DNA of 64,000 nucleotides. Source: Ammoniphilus resinae (GTDB lineage: Bacteria > Bacillota > Bacilli > Aneurinibacillales > RAOX-1). Made by a program: the position numbers and the translations under genes. The stretch covers positions 62,001 through 126,000 of the forward strand of contig NZ_JAGGKT010000009.1 in NCBI RefSeq assembly GCF_017873965.1, written 5' to 3'. Positions 37,582-46,480 of the stretch are shown in pieces; within the stretch, counting starts at the first letter, position 1; each line of letters begins with the position of its first letter. Under the pieces are notes generated by a model, which was not told the origin of the DNA, did no database searches, and saw nothing but the letters and a program-made list of their open reading frames with translations.

Positions 37582-38430
37582 ATGGAGGGCATGTTACCGA
37601 AACTTCCTATAGCAAAATGGATCGATGTTTTAGTTGATTGGATGACTGCTACCTTTGGTGGATTGTTCGATGGCATATCCGATGGGGTTGGACTTTTTGT
37701 TGAAGGAATTGTTTCAGGTTTAGGCTTCATACCTTCTATTCTGTTAATTATTCTGATCAGTTTATTGGCTTGGAAGGTTTGTAATTGGAGAATTGCTATA
37801 TTTTCATTACTTGGTCTTTTACTCATTGATAATTTAGGTTATTGGGAACACATGCTAGAAACGCTGGCTCTTGTATTGACCGCCGTATTGATTTCCATCT
37901 TGATTGGAATTCCAGTTGGAATTTGGGCATCACAAAGTGAAAGAGTAAGGCAGGTAGTGATACCTATACTTGATTTTATGCAAACCATGCCGGCTTTCGT
38001 TTACTTACTTCCCGCCATCTTTTTCTTTAGTATAGGGGTGGTACCAGGGGTTGTTGCATCCGTCATATTTGCAATGCCACCAACCATTCGTTTAACCATA
38101 CTTGGGATTAAGCAGGTGCCGGCAGATTTAATTGAAGCGACAGAAGCCTTTGGCTCCACAACCAAGCAAAGGCTACTAAAGGTGCAACTGCCGTTAGCCA
38201 TGCCAACGATCATGGCAGGGATTAATCAAAGTATCATGCTAGCTTTATCCATGGTGGTCATAGCATCCATGGTTGGGGCTCCTGGACTCGGTACAGAGGT
38301 TTATCGTGCCGTTACGCAAATCAAAACAGGTGTTGGGTTTGAAGCTGGTTTAGCAATCGTCGTCATCGCGATTTTACTAGACCGCATCACACAAAATATT
38401 GGTAAGAAGAAACAAGGGGGAACAATGTAA
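37582..38430 (+). CDS. opuAB: glycine betaine ABC transporter permease OpuAB
   Basis: 282 residues with about six to seven membrane helices. It begins with the long N-terminal segment LPIAKWIDVLVDWMTATFGG seen in OpuAB, and has the ABC permease coupling motif EATEAFGSTTKQRLLKVQLP. It starts one base after the opuAA stop and its own stop overlaps the opuAC start by one base, so all three are co-translated. It forms the membrane channel of OpuA. Confidence 0.93.
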   Translation: MEGMLPKLPIAKWIDVLVDWMTATFGGLFDGISDGVGLFVEGIVSGLGFIPSILLIILISLLAWKVCNWRIAIFSLLGLLLIDNLGYWEHMLETLALVLTAVLISILIGIPVGIWASQSERVRQVVIPILDFMQTMPAFVYLLPAIFFFSIGVVPGVVASVIFAMPPTIRLTILGIKQVPADLIEATEAFGSTTKQRLLKVQLPLAMPTIMAGINQSIMLALSMVVIASMVGAPGLGTEVYRAVTQIKTGVGFEAGLAIVVIAILLDRITQNIGKKKQGGTM

Positions 38431-39359
38431 TGTTAAAAAAATTAGTAGGGATCACATCAGCAATAGCATTAACGCTAGGTTTGGCGGCGTGTGGAGGATC
38501 CGAAAAAGGTGGATCAACTGATTCAGCTGGATCAACCTCTGCAGAATCAGAAGCTACAACTGCATCTGTAGGTGAACAAGTTGATTACAAAATTATAGGA
38601 ATTGATCCAGGTGCTGGGTTAATGAAAATAACGATCGATAAAGTATTGCCAGAATACGGATTAGATAAGTGGAAAGTCGTAGAGGGTTCCGGTGCTGCTA
38701 TGACCGCAGCGCTGAAAAAAGCCTATGACAAAAAAGAGCCCATCATTGTCACAGGATGGAGTCCGCACTGGAAGTTTGCAAAATTTGACTTAAAATACTT
38801 AGAAGATCCAAAAGGTGTCTATGGTGGTGCAGAGGATGTTAACACCATTGTTCGTCAAGGATTAAAAGAAGAAAAACCTGATGCTTATAAGCTTCTTGAT
38901 CAATTTAAATGGGAGCCAAAAGATATAGAAGCAGTCATGAATTTAATTCAAGAAGGCAGCGAACCAGCTGATGCAGCAACAAAATGGGTAAGCGAAAATC
39001 AAGAATTAGTTAGCACTTGGACTGAAGGGGTTAACAAGGTTGACGGCGAAGAGCTTAAGATTCTTTATGTAGCATGGGATGATGTCATTGCTAGCTCAAA
39101 TGTCATAGCAAATGTACTTGAAAGTGTAGGATATAAAGTGAAGTTAATTCAGGTTGACGCAGGTCCAATGTGGGCTGGTGTAGCAGACGGAAGTGGTGAT
39201 GCCATAGTAGGTGCATGGTTGCCAACCACTCACGCTGACTACTACGCTGAATACGAAGGGAAGTTTGAAGATCTAGGACCAAACCTCCAAGGTACAAAGC
39301 TCGGATTAGTCGTTCCAAAATACATGGATATTAACTCCATTGAAGATCTAAAAGAATAA
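38430..39359 (+). CDS. opuAC: glycine betaine-binding lipoprotein OpuAC
   Basis: 309 residues. A lipoprotein signal ends in LGLAACGGS, with Cys21 as the lipidated residue. The OpuAC-type substrate-binding domain follows, including VTGWSPHWKFAKFDLKYLED and AWLPTTHADYYAEYEGKF, whose Trp residues likely form the betaine cage. It is anchored on the outer face of the membrane and feeds OpuAB. Ser/Thr-rich linker residues 24-45 are typical for lipoproteins. Confidence 0.93.
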   Translation: MLKKLVGITSAIALTLGLAACGGSEKGGSTDSAGSTSAESEATTASVGEQVDYKIIGIDPGAGLMKITIDKVLPEYGLDKWKVVEGSGAAMTAALKKAYDKKEPIIVTGWSPHWKFAKFDLKYLEDPKGVYGGAEDVNTIVRQGLKEEKPDAYKLLDQFKWEPKDIEAVMNLIQEGSEPADAATKWVSENQELVSTWTEGVNKVDGEELKILYVAWDDVIASSNVIANVLESVGYKVKLIQVDAGPMWAGVADGSGDAIVGAWLPTTHADYYAEYEGKFEDLGPNLQGTKLGLVVPKYMDINSIEDLKE

Positions 39360-39373
39360 TTAGATATCTACTG

Positions 39374-39408
39374 AAAGATAGCTGGAAACATCCAGCTATC
39401 TTTTCTTT
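39374..39408 (+). terminator. terminator of the opuA operon
   Basis: AAAGATAGCTGG and CCAGCTATCTTT form a perfect 12-bp stem, followed by TCTTTTT. Confidence 0.9.
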
Positions 39409-39491
39409 TTATAGGAACTTAATTTCTAAATGTATGAATTCCATCTGAAGATGACACAATGGGAAGAAAAGCATGACTAGGTGATAACAAC

Positions 39492-39935
39492 ATGGATAAC
39501 AATGTCATTTCATTGGAACAAAAAGCAGCAGACCGCAACAGCATATTAAAAAAGAAGGCTATGCATGGGATCAACAATAAGGAACTAAACGATTACTACA
39601 ATAAAGTAGTAAAAGACAGTATCCATCACCTTTCTTTTTTACAGAAATTCGTTGCCGAAGAATACTTGGGAGACACGGTGATTGATTCCTTTGCGATGGG
39701 AATAGAAGCAAGCAAGTTAAGGCTTGATGGTAAATCCATCGAGGGAATCGAGGAAGTATTCGCCACCGACCTACACAGTAAATTAGCTGAACTTGGAGGA
39801 AAGCATCAATTGTATCAGTACCTTCGCGAAGGAGATATTTACTCCATCACGATCATCGCGGAAGATCTTAGCAACCAGTGGTTCCGTAAGGGAGTTATCT
39901 ATGGAGAAAAACAGCGGAAACTTCGCTTGATGTAA
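39492..39935 (+). CDS. ybaK: YbaK-like DUF2521 protein
   Basis: A 147-residue soluble, helix-rich protein. Its length and its place between rpsI and cwlD match B. subtilis YbaK, and features such as LSFLQKFVAEEYLGDTVIDS and QWFRKGVIYGEKQRKLRLM fit what I recall of that family. No catalytic motif is seen and the function is unknown. The name refers to the Bacillus gene and not to the E. coli YbaK deacylase. Co-occurrence with cwlD hints at a sporulation link. Confidence 0.7.
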   Translation: MDNNVISLEQKAADRNSILKKKAMHGINNKELNDYYNKVVKDSIHHLSFLQKFVAEEYLGDTVIDSFAMGIEASKLRLDGKSIEGIEEVFATDLHSKLAELGGKHQLYQYLREGDIYSITIIAEDLSNQWFRKGVIYGEKQRKLRLM

Positions 39936-39944
39936 CACCTTCAT

Positions 39945-39974
39945 GTCATATCCCGACCCTTTGTCCCATAGTAT
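39945..39974 (+). promoter_or_regulatory. candidate sigmaE-type promoter of cwlD
   Basis: GTCATATC, a 14-bp spacer and CATAGTAT, close to the sigmaE pattern (ATATT-type -35, CATACANT-type -10), 33 bp upstream of the start. B. subtilis cwlD is expressed during sporulation. Confidence 0.5.
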
Positions 39975-40006
39975 GGTAAGGACAAACTTGGACGGGTGGT
40001 GTCGAG

Positions 40007-40729
40007 ATGGCCAAAAAACGAACAGCGATGCTTTGGCTCGCTGCATTCCTTTTGTTAGTTTCAATCTTTACTTATGAGTTCCCCAAGAATGAAACCTGGA
40101 CAGCCTGGTCTTTGCCGATTTCTGGAGCCATTATTGCGGTAGATCCGGGGCATGGTGGGTTTGATGGCGGTGCCGTTAGCAAGAGTGGGATCATTGAAAA
40201 GGATGTTGCCCTCACGATCTCCCTCTACTTAAGGGAATTCCTTCAACAAGCAGGGGCACTAGTCATTATGACAAGAGAAACCGACGAGGATTTAGCAACG
40301 GGGAAATTACGACAAATGAAACGAGAGGATATCCATAGAAGAGTTAAATTAATCAATGAAAGCGGAGCAGATCTCACGGTCAGCATCCACTTGAATGCGA
40401 TCCCTTCGCCTCGTTGGTATGGTGCACAAACCTTTTATAATCCACTGCTGAAAGAGAACGCTTTGCTTGCTTTCCTCATTCAGGATGAAATTAAAACAAA
40501 TCTTAAAAATACGGATCGCCATGCCAAGAAAAAGAAGGATATGTACATCTTAAATAATGTCAGCATGCCTTCGGCCTTAGTGGAAGTTGGCTTCCTGTCT
40601 AACCCAGGTGAAGCAGCGAAATTGTCTGATAAAGAATATCAAAAGAGTATGGCTAATGCGATCTATCAGGGAATTCTTCGATATTATTCAGGTGAAACTG
40701 TACCCGATTCAAAGTTTATTATCGACTAG
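40007..40729 (+). CDS. cwlD: N-acetylmuramoyl-L-alanine amidase CwlD
   Basis: 240 residues. A membrane-spanning N-terminus (residues ~7-25) precedes an Amidase_3 zinc domain: IIAVDPGHGGFDGGAV supplies the first His, a Glu lies in the SGIIEKDVAL segment, VSIHLNA gives the second His, and ALVEVGFLSNPGEA holds the catalytic Glu. CwlD works with PdaA to make muramic-delta-lactam in the spore cortex, which is needed for germination. A sporulation-type promoter is seen upstream. Confidence 0.92.
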   Translation: MAKKRTAMLWLAAFLLLVSIFTYEFPKNETWTAWSLPISGAIIAVDPGHGGFDGGAVSKSGIIEKDVALTISLYLREFLQQAGALVIMTRETDEDLATGKLRQMKREDIHRRVKLINESGADLTVSIHLNAIPSPRWYGAQTFYNPLLKENALLAFLIQDEIKTNLKNTDRHAKKKKDMYILNNVSMPSALVEVGFLSNPGEAAKLSDKEYQKSMANAIYQGILRYYSGETVPDSKFIID

Positions 40730-40782
40730 TTATGTTATAATAAATTTTGGGACAAATTTCATTAGGGGAAGAGGGAAAAACC

Positions 40783-41853
40783 ATGATTACGAACGAGCAA
40801 ATTTTAGAGGCTTTGCGTGGGGTGGAGGATCCAGAGCTTCATAAAAGTGTTGTCGAGCTTAATATGGTTCGCAATATTCAAATAGACGGAACAAAGGTCA
40901 GCCTAGATGTGATTTTAACCATTCAAGGATGTCCGTTAAAAGTAAAGATTCAAGAAGACGTGGAAAATGCAATTAAAGCGCTCGGAGCAACAGAAGTCCA
41001 TGTCCGTTTCGGTTCGATGACAGACGAAGAGCGCGCTGCCCTTACAGCAAAATTAAGAGGCGGTCAGCCTGCAGCAGCAGGAGCATTATCACCTCTTTTA
41101 TCTAAGGAATCCGGGGTTACCTTTATTGCGGTTACCAGCGGAAAAGGCGGCGTAGGGAAATCAACCGTAACAGTCAATCTGGCTACAGCATTGGCTCGTT
41201 TAGGCAAACGTGTAGGGATTATCGATGCAGATATCTACGGATTCAGTGTCCCTGATATGATGGGAATCGATCAACGTCCAACCGTGATTGACAACGTTGT
41301 CCTACCTGTACAGCGTTACGGGGTAAAGGTGATTTCTATGGGCTTTTTCGTAGAAGATAATTCACCTGTCATATGGCGTGGTCCAATGCTAGGGAAGATG
41401 CTTCGTAACTTCTTTTCAGAAATCCATTGGGGGGAATTGGACTACCTGCTTTTAGACCTTCCTCCAGGAACAGGGGACGTGGCACTTGATGTCCACCAAA
41501 TGATCCCGCAGAGTAAGGAAATTGTTGTTACCACACCGCATGCTACAGCAGCTTTTGTTGCAGCTAGAGCAGGTTCTATGGCGATTAAAACAGGGCATGA
41601 AATCCTTGGTGTTGTAGAAAACATGTCCTACTTTGAATGCGATGATTGCGGCCATAAACAATCGATCTTTGGCAAGGGTGGCGGTGAAAAGCTTGCGCAA
41701 GAACTAAACACAGAAATTTTAGCGCAAATTCCACTAGGACAACCAGATTATGATCTGAACGATCCGAATTCCGCTCCATCCGTATATGAACAGGATTCGA
41801 AAATTGGTTCCATCTATATGGACTTAGCACAGAACATCATAAAAAAAAGCTAG
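40783..41853 (+). CDS. salA: Mrp/ApbC family ATPase SalA
   Basis: 356 residues from the ATG after GGGGAAGAGGG; family alignment supports this over an upstream in-frame ATG. Residues ~1-75 form a MIP18-like domain (ALRGVEDPELHKSVVELNMV, IQGCPLKVKIQEDV). The P-loop ATPase follows with SGKGGVGKST, DADIYGFSVPDMMG and LLLDLPPGTGDVALD, and a CxxC pair occurs in FECDDCGHKQS. Relatives carry Fe-S clusters; B. subtilis SalA regulates exoprotease genes through scoC. Its terminator is shared with convergent gerD. Confidence 0.9.
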   Translation: MITNEQILEALRGVEDPELHKSVVELNMVRNIQIDGTKVSLDVILTIQGCPLKVKIQEDVENAIKALGATEVHVRFGSMTDEERAALTAKLRGGQPAAAGALSPLLSKESGVTFIAVTSGKGGVGKSTVTVNLATALARLGKRVGIIDADIYGFSVPDMMGIDQRPTVIDNVVLPVQRYGVKVISMGFFVEDNSPVIWRGPMLGKMLRNFFSEIHWGELDYLLLDLPPGTGDVALDVHQMIPQSKEIVVTTPHATAAFVAARAGSMAIKTGHEILGVVENMSYFECDDCGHKQSIFGKGGGEKLAQELNTEILAQIPLGQPDYDLNDPNSAPSVYEQDSKIGSIYMDLAQNIIKKS

Positions 41854-41873
41854 GCGAATGCCTAGCTTTTTTA
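41845..41873. terminator. bidirectional terminator between salA and gerD
   Basis: AAAAGCTAGGC and GCCTAGCTTTT form an 11-bp stem around GAAT, with As on one side and Ts on the other, so it can serve both convergent genes. Confidence 0.9.
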
Positions 41874-42512
41874 TCATTGCGCTGCCCCGCCACCGCCGCC
41901 GGCACCACCACTCCCTCCAGCACCACCGGATTGATTACTGCCCTTTCCTTTTTCCTTCTTCTCAGGTTTCATCATTTCTTTCTGCGCTTCCATCATGAGG
42001 TCAATTAGTTCCATGCGAAACATTGGGCTTTGTATCGCATCTTTCATTACCGACATGGTTTGCTGTTTATAAGAAGGAGTGTTCATGGCGTGCAGCAGGT
42101 TCTCCTGCGCCTTTGGATCTTTCAGCGTTTTAATAAACAGCTGTTGATATTCCGGATCTTTCATCATTTCCTTTAATAATTTCTTATGTTCATCCTGGAT
42201 TGCTTTGGCAAAGGCTGCTGCCACTTTCGGATCCTTCATCATTTCCTTAAATCCTTCTTGATTTTTCGGGTCTGTTAATGCTTTTTCAACAGAGGACTGA
42301 ATTTTGACGCCATCCAGTGACATCGATTCCTTTTTTACGGTTTCTTTAACTGCTTTCTTCCCCTCGTCAGTTTTCAAAATGTCAATAACCATCGATTTAA
42401 CTTCTTTGTAATCTGGTGAGGCCTTTCCCTGCTGCTGTCCGCCTCCACCGCCGCAGGCAGTTACGAGGAAGAACAGGCATAAAGAAAATACAACCTTCAT
42501 TGTGTTGGACAT
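41874..42512 (-). CDS. gerD: spore germination lipoprotein GerD
   Basis: 212 residues. A lipoprotein signal ends at FFLVTACGGGG, with Cys20 lipidated. The middle is a helical region rich in Met, Lys and Glu (EMMKDPKVAAAFAKAIQDEH, KLLKEMMKDPEYQQLF), which trimerises in known GerD. The C-terminus is a Gly-rich tail (GGAGGSGGAGGGGG). GerD clusters nutrient receptors in the spore inner membrane. Position between salA and kbaA matches B. subtilis. Confidence 0.92.
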   Translation of the reverse strand: MSNTMKVVFSLCLFFLVTACGGGGGQQQGKASPDYKEVKSMVIDILKTDEGKKAVKETVKKESMSLDGVKIQSSVEKALTDPKNQEGFKEMMKDPKVAAAFAKAIQDEHKKLLKEMMKDPEYQQLFIKTLKDPKAQENLLHAMNTPSYKQQTMSVMKDAIQSPMFRMELIDLMMEAQKEMMKPEKKEKGKGSNQSGGAGGSGGAGGGGGAAQ

Positions 42513-42650
42513 TCGCTTATCCCCCCAGGGCTTTTTTCTTAGGGTGGGCTAGGAACGGGCAAATATCCAAGGGGGTATGTGGATGGACTGGAATTTTGTG
42601 AGGATCACTGGTACAATCATATCGTTATACGCAAGAAGGAGGACGACGCC

Positions 42651-43244
42651 TTGAATTTGAAGAGATGGCTTTATCTTTTTTTCAGTACTTTAATGGTTGG
42701 GGCGGTTACATCCCTAATTTTGGGACTTCTACTTGAACGGAATTTATGGGGAATGGGAACATTAAATATAATGGTAGGATTAATTGGTCATCTCGGTGCA
42801 GGCATGTTGTTTAGCTTAATCTCACAGATGGGCTTTTTCGCCTATTTAGCCATTCATAATTTTGGCCTAGGGTTGTTTCGAAGCTTATGGTCACCCGTAC
42901 AAGTGGTATTAATCGCTTTCACCTTCTTTGATCTGGTCTATTTTCGTTATCAATTGTTTGGAGATGAGGCGAGCCTCTTTTCCTTCATCTGGCTTCCTTT
43001 GGGAATTTTGGTATATTCCTTGATCATTGCCTTTTTTAAGGTGAAGCAAACCAATAGCCGGGCAGCTGTTCCCACCGTTTTTCTAATTTTTGTGGTGACG
43101 GTAGTGGAGTGGATTCCCGCACTTCGTGAGAATAATCTTCTCTCGATGTATTATATGCTCATCCCATTGCTTCTTTGTAATTCATGGCAAGTCATGCAGT
43201 TACATCGTTTAACACAGAAAAAAGCCCCCGGAAAGGGAGCTTGA
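42651..43244 (+). CDS. kbaA: KinB-signalling pathway activation protein KbaA
   Basis: 197 residues from a TTG after AAGGAGG, close to the 198 of B. subtilis KbaA; the frame is open further upstream but without a ribosome-binding site. It is an integral membrane protein with about six helices (LYLFFSTLMVGAVTSLILGL at the start). Conserved GHLGAGMLFSLISQMGFFAY and HNFGLGLFRSLW are present. It supports sporulation initiation through KinB. It is divergent from gerD and convergent with pdaB. Confidence 0.88.
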   Translation: MNLKRWLYLFFSTLMVGAVTSLILGLLLERNLWGMGTLNIMVGLIGHLGAGMLFSLISQMGFFAYLAIHNFGLGLFRSLWSPVQVVLIAFTFFDLVYFRYQLFGDEASLFSFIWLPLGILVYSLIIAFFKVKQTNSRAAVPTVFLIFVVTVVEWIPALRENNLLSMYYMLIPLLLCNSWQVMQLHRLTQKKAPGKGA

Positions 43245-43247
43245 CCA

Positions 43248-44009
43248 TCAATCAACGGTTTTCGATTTCACCTTGGTATCGGCAATTAATTCAGACACGG
43301 TAGCAAACTCATAGCCTTTTCCTTTCAGAGTGTCGATAATCTTCGGCAAGGCAAGATGGGTTTGTTTGCTGGAGTCACTAGCATGCAGCAAAATAATGTC
43401 ACCCGGATGGGCCTTTTTTAATACATTCTGTACAATGGTATCGACACCGGGATTTAACCAGTCCTTAGAATCGGTATCCCACTGTATGACGGTATAATTC
43501 AACTCATCGGCTATGCGCAAGACCCTTTTATCAATATCACCGTTCGGGGTGCGGAGGAGTGTGGGCTTTTTCCCGGTCACCTCCTGCAGGATTTGATCTG
43601 CCCGTTTGATTTGGTCCCTGATCTCCTCGTCAGTTAACCGGGTATAATTGATATGCTTGTATCCATGTGATCCAATCTCAAAGCCTGCATCCTTAATTTT
43701 TTTGACAATCTCTGGGTTTTCTTTACTCCATTCAGCAGACAAGAAAAAAGTTGCCTTTTTAACCCCTTTTTCTTTTAACACTTCCAAGATCGGTTCAGCC
43801 CGCTGTTCCCCCCAGCTAATGTCAAAGGTTAAGGCGAGCTTTTTTTGATCCGTTTCCACCTTGTAGATCGCGGCAGGTCCCTTTTCAAAGGTGAATACAG
43901 CAACATTTTGTTTTTCAGCATAGGCTATACCAATCGCAAAAATTGCTGCCACAACGATGACGAAGTACTGCTTAAACCTTTTACCATTGAGTACCCAATA
44001 GAATTTCAT
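43248..44009 (-). CDS. pdaB: polysaccharide deacetylase family sporulation protein PdaB
   Basis: 253 residues from the ATG after AGGAGG; a longer open frame extends upstream. A membrane anchor lies at residues ~14-32. The NodB-type domain has ALTFDISWGEQRAEPIL, FFLSAEW, GFEIGSHGYKH (the His pair), LLRTPNGD and IILLHASDSS. The usual TFDD motif is TFDI here, as also recalled for B. subtilis PdaB, so catalysis may be altered. PdaB is needed to keep spore cortex intact in late sporulation. Confidence 0.9.
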   Translation of the reverse strand: MKFYWVLNGKRFKQYFVIVVAAIFAIGIAYAEKQNVAVFTFEKGPAAIYKVETDQKKLALTFDISWGEQRAEPILEVLKEKGVKKATFFLSAEWSKENPEIVKKIKDAGFEIGSHGYKHINYTRLTDEEIRDQIKRADQILQEVTGKKPTLLRTPNGDIDKRVLRIADELNYTVIQWDTDSKDWLNPGVDTIVQNVLKKAHPGDIILLHASDSSKQTHLALPKIIDTLKGKGYEFATVSELIADTKVKSKTVD

Positions 44010-44043
44010 CTGTTTGCACCTCCTATCTTTGTCCACTACCAAA

Positions 44044-44071
44044 AATGTATGCGGGGTAGACAAGGATATGC
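44044..44071 (-). promoter_or_regulatory. candidate sigmaE-type promoter of pdaB
   Basis: On the minus strand GCATATC, a ~13-bp spacer and CATACATT, the latter a perfect match to the sigmaE -10 pattern. The predicted start lies about 28 bp upstream of the pdaB start codon. Confidence 0.5.
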
Positions 44072-44133
44072 AGGGTTAGAATAAAATTTTACGCAGATAA
44101 ATATGGAACGGAAAAGATGAGGTGAAAAAATAA

Positions 44134-44778
44134 ATGATGTCTGTTTTGGGAAAAGGTGTCCGAATCGTAAAGAGGAATTCGAAATTTATTTTACTCGGCA
44201 CGGGGATTTTTCTTATTAGTATTTTAATTGGATATTTAAATGCAGAGGAAATTCAGAAGATGGCATCCGAGTTGATGAAGGAATTAGAACAGATTGCCCG
44301 TAAAATCAATGAGAATAACAGTCCACTCTATACCTTTTGGGTGATCTTTCAAAATAACCTACTGGCTTCCTTGTCCATGCTTGGTTTGGGGATTTTCCTC
44401 GGTTTTTACCCGGCTCTTGCTTTGCTTTCCAATGGGATACTACTCGGTTTTATGCTCAAAATTTCGGCTTTAAAAGGAATTAATCCATTTTCTGTGTTCT
44501 TCTTGGGTATTCTTCCTCATGGTATTTTCGAACTCTTTGCCGTCATTGTAGCTGCATCTATCGGGATGAAATATGGGATTTTAATTATCCGGATGTTGGC
44601 GAATTTAGCCAATAATAGCAGAAGATCGAGGCTAGTGGATGATTTCAAAACGAGTTTAAACGAACTTCCTTATATCGTTGGGGCTATTGTTGTGCTATTG
44701 CTTTTGGCGGCTGTGATCGAGAGCACCGTAACTCCGTTGCTCATTAACTCTTTTCTAGGGGATCAGATGGTGTCATGA
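44134..44778 (+). CDS. SpoIIM family (DUF95) membrane protein
   Basis: 214 residues with about five membrane helices. It begins with a basic segment, then ILLGTGIFLISILIGYLNAE, an outward loop of ~45 residues, and the SpoIIM/DUF95 core LASLSMLGLGIFLGFYPALA with LLGFMLKISALKG and FFLGILPHGIFELFAVIVAA. SpoIIM of B. subtilis acts in engulfment with SpoIID and SpoIIP, but this protein is a divergent relative, so the gene name is not given. It is divergent from pdaB and lies within a sporulation neighbourhood. Confidence 0.75.
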   Translation: MMSVLGKGVRIVKRNSKFILLGTGIFLISILIGYLNAEEIQKMASELMKELEQIARKINENNSPLYTFWVIFQNNLLASLSMLGLGIFLGFYPALALLSNGILLGFMLKISALKGINPFSVFFLGILPHGIFELFAVIVAASIGMKYGILIIRMLANLANNSRRSRLVDDFKTSLNELPYIVGAIVVLLLLAAVIESTVTPLLINSFLGDQMVS

Positions 44779-44842
44779 ATAAGAATGGGAAACTTTAGGA
44801 ATGATAATTTCACATTCTAATTTCCAGGAGTTGGATTTCACC

Positions 44843-45076
44843 ATGTTAGGATTTCTTTTTAGTGAAAAAGAGTGCCAAGAACTGGAGTATATGCTCCGGC
44901 GCGAAATGGAAGAACTCATGTTGGACTTAGGGGATAAGCGGATAGATGGGGTTGTCAAAAAGGCCATGGAAGAAAGATACGCCATTATTTTTCGGATGTA
45001 CGGAAGGCTTGCCTCTCCGAAGGAACTAATGAAGTATGTACGAAATAAAACAAGAGCACAGAACGAACAGCAATAA
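44843..45076 (+). CDS. conserved small protein of unknown function
   Basis: 77 residues from the ATG giving MLGFLFSEKECQELEYMLRR. It is acidic and helical, with EEMLELM-like heptads (REMEELMLDLGDKRIDGVVK) and a basic C-terminal end. I do not recognise a named family. The start is uncertain: AGGAG lies 12 bp before this ATG, and the frame is open further up. It follows the SpoIIM-like gene after 65 bp and ends in a terminator, so the two may be co-transcribed in this sporulation region. No function should be assumed. Confidence 0.6.
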   Translation: MLGFLFSEKECQELEYMLRREMEELMLDLGDKRIDGVVKKAMEERYAIIFRMYGRLASPKELMKYVRNKTRAQNEQQ

Positions 45077-45086
45077 GTTGAAAAAG

Positions 45087-45137
45087 AAAAAGTCTTGCTT
45101 GGCCATCCTCTAGAGAGCCATCAGCAAGACTATTTCT
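45087..45137 (+). terminator. hairpin terminator after the small gene
   Basis: AAGTCTTGCT...GCAAGACT with an inner GGC/GCC pairing, followed by ATTTCTCGTTTTC. Confidence 0.6.
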
Positions 45138-45170
45138 CGTTTTCTGTTTAATTAAGGAACAAAACTTTTT

Positions 45171-45389
45171 CTAACGTACGGGTAACCGTTTCATCGTTTT
45201 AATTTTAATCGTTTTAATCCGATCATCCATCAAAGTTTCAATCTGACCGTTTTTTAAAGTGACCTCTGCCATACAGCAATCTGGACTAAGCCAACTAAGC
45301 TTTCCGCAAATTTTTGCGTTCTGGTTGGTTCGGACTTCAATCGATTCACCCACACAGTCTAGCAGCCTTTTCCTGATTTCTTCACCCAT
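45171..45389 (-). CDS. small beta-rich protein of unknown function
   Basis: 72 residues from an ATG after AGGAGG. The sequence alternates in a beta pattern (ESIEVRTNQNAKICGKLSWL, CCMAEVTLKNGQIETLMDD) with a basic tail, which suggests a small Sm-like or SH3-like barrel of the type seen in short spore or ribosome-associated proteins of Bacilli. I cannot name the family. It stands alone on the minus strand between the SpoIIM-like cluster and arginase. Confidence 0.55.
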   Translation of the reverse strand: MGEEIRKRLLDCVGESIEVRTNQNAKICGKLSWLSPDCCMAEVTLKNGQIETLMDDRIKTIKIKTMKRLPVR

Positions 45390-45563
45390 GACAGGGCCTC
45401 CTAACACAGTAATTTAATTTGTGTCACTTTATACTTTTGCCCTAAGCTGGAGTCATCATGTATTTTACTTTCATAAATTATAATCATCTGTTTGCAGAGT
45501 GCCGAAACACAGGAAGGGAAAAGCTACAAAAAAAGTACGCATGCTGAGGGAGGAAAAGAAACA

Positions 45564-46463
45564 TTGAATACAAACATTTCGATCATTGGAGTTCCCATGG
45601 ATTTGGGAGCAGACCGTCGAGGAGTGGATATGGGGCCGAGTGCCATTCGTTATGCGGGGGTAAAAAGACGTTTAGAGTCTATTGGCTACCAGATCGAAGA
45701 TATTGGGGATCTTAGTGTACCAACGCCGGAATCCTATCCGATTATTCATGATAATTTAAAATACCTGGATGAAATCGCGAAAGTAAATGAAAAGCTCGCC
45801 GAGGCCGTTGATCGGGAAATGGGAAGAGGACGATTCCCCCTTGTGCTTGGTGGGGATCATAGCATTGCGATCGGTACGATTGCGGGTCTGGCCAAGCATA
45901 AAAAGAATATGGGCGTAATTTGGTTTGACGCACACGGTGATATTAATACAGGGGAGACCTCTCCATCGGGGAATATCCACGGGATGTCGCTTGCTGTTTC
46001 GCTTGGCATTGGACACCCCAACCTGATTCATATTTATGGAAACCAAGCCAAGATTAAGCCTGAAAATGTAGTGATTATCGGAGCCAGAGATCTGGATCCA
46101 GGTGAGCGAAAGTTGATTAAACAGTTAGGAATCAAAGTCTACACAATGCACGAAATCGACCGCTTGGGGATGCCTCGAGTAATGGAAGAGGCCCTCGAGA
46201 TTGTATCCAGGGGGACAGACGGTGTTCATTTAAGCCTTGATTTGGACGGACTCGATCCACATGATTGTCCGGGGGTTGGTACCCCTGTGATTGGAGGAAT
46301 AAGTTATCGTGAAAGTCATCTGGCGATGGAAATGCTTGCAGAAGCAGATATTTTAACCTCCGCTGAATTTGTAGAGGTCAACCCGATCCTTGATGTACAG
46401 AATAAAACAGCGAAGGTGGCGGTCGCATTATTATGTTCCGCCTTTGGGGATAAATTGTTATAA
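45564..46463 (+). CDS. rocF: arginase
   Basis: 299 residues from a TTG after GGGAGG; the frame is open further upstream but arginases start at ISIIGVPMDLGADRRGVDMG. Manganese ligands are seen in GGDHS, DAHGD and LSLDLDGLDP (two Asp), with SGNIHGMSLAVSLG contributing to substrate binding. It converts arginine to ornithine and urea. In B. subtilis rocF lies in the same neighbourhood upstream of sigW, and this order is kept. A terminator follows. Confidence 0.95.
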   Translation: MNTNISIIGVPMDLGADRRGVDMGPSAIRYAGVKRRLESIGYQIEDIGDLSVPTPESYPIIHDNLKYLDEIAKVNEKLAEAVDREMGRGRFPLVLGGDHSIAIGTIAGLAKHKKNMGVIWFDAHGDINTGETSPSGNIHGMSLAVSLGIGHPNLIHIYGNQAKIKPENVVIIGARDLDPGERKLIKQLGIKVYTMHEIDRLGMPRVMEEALEIVSRGTDGVHLSLDLDGLDPHDCPGVGTPVIGGISYRESHLAMEMLAEADILTSAEFVEVNPILDVQNKTAKVAVALLCSAFGDKLL

Positions 46464-46480
46464 TAAAATAGATGATGGCA

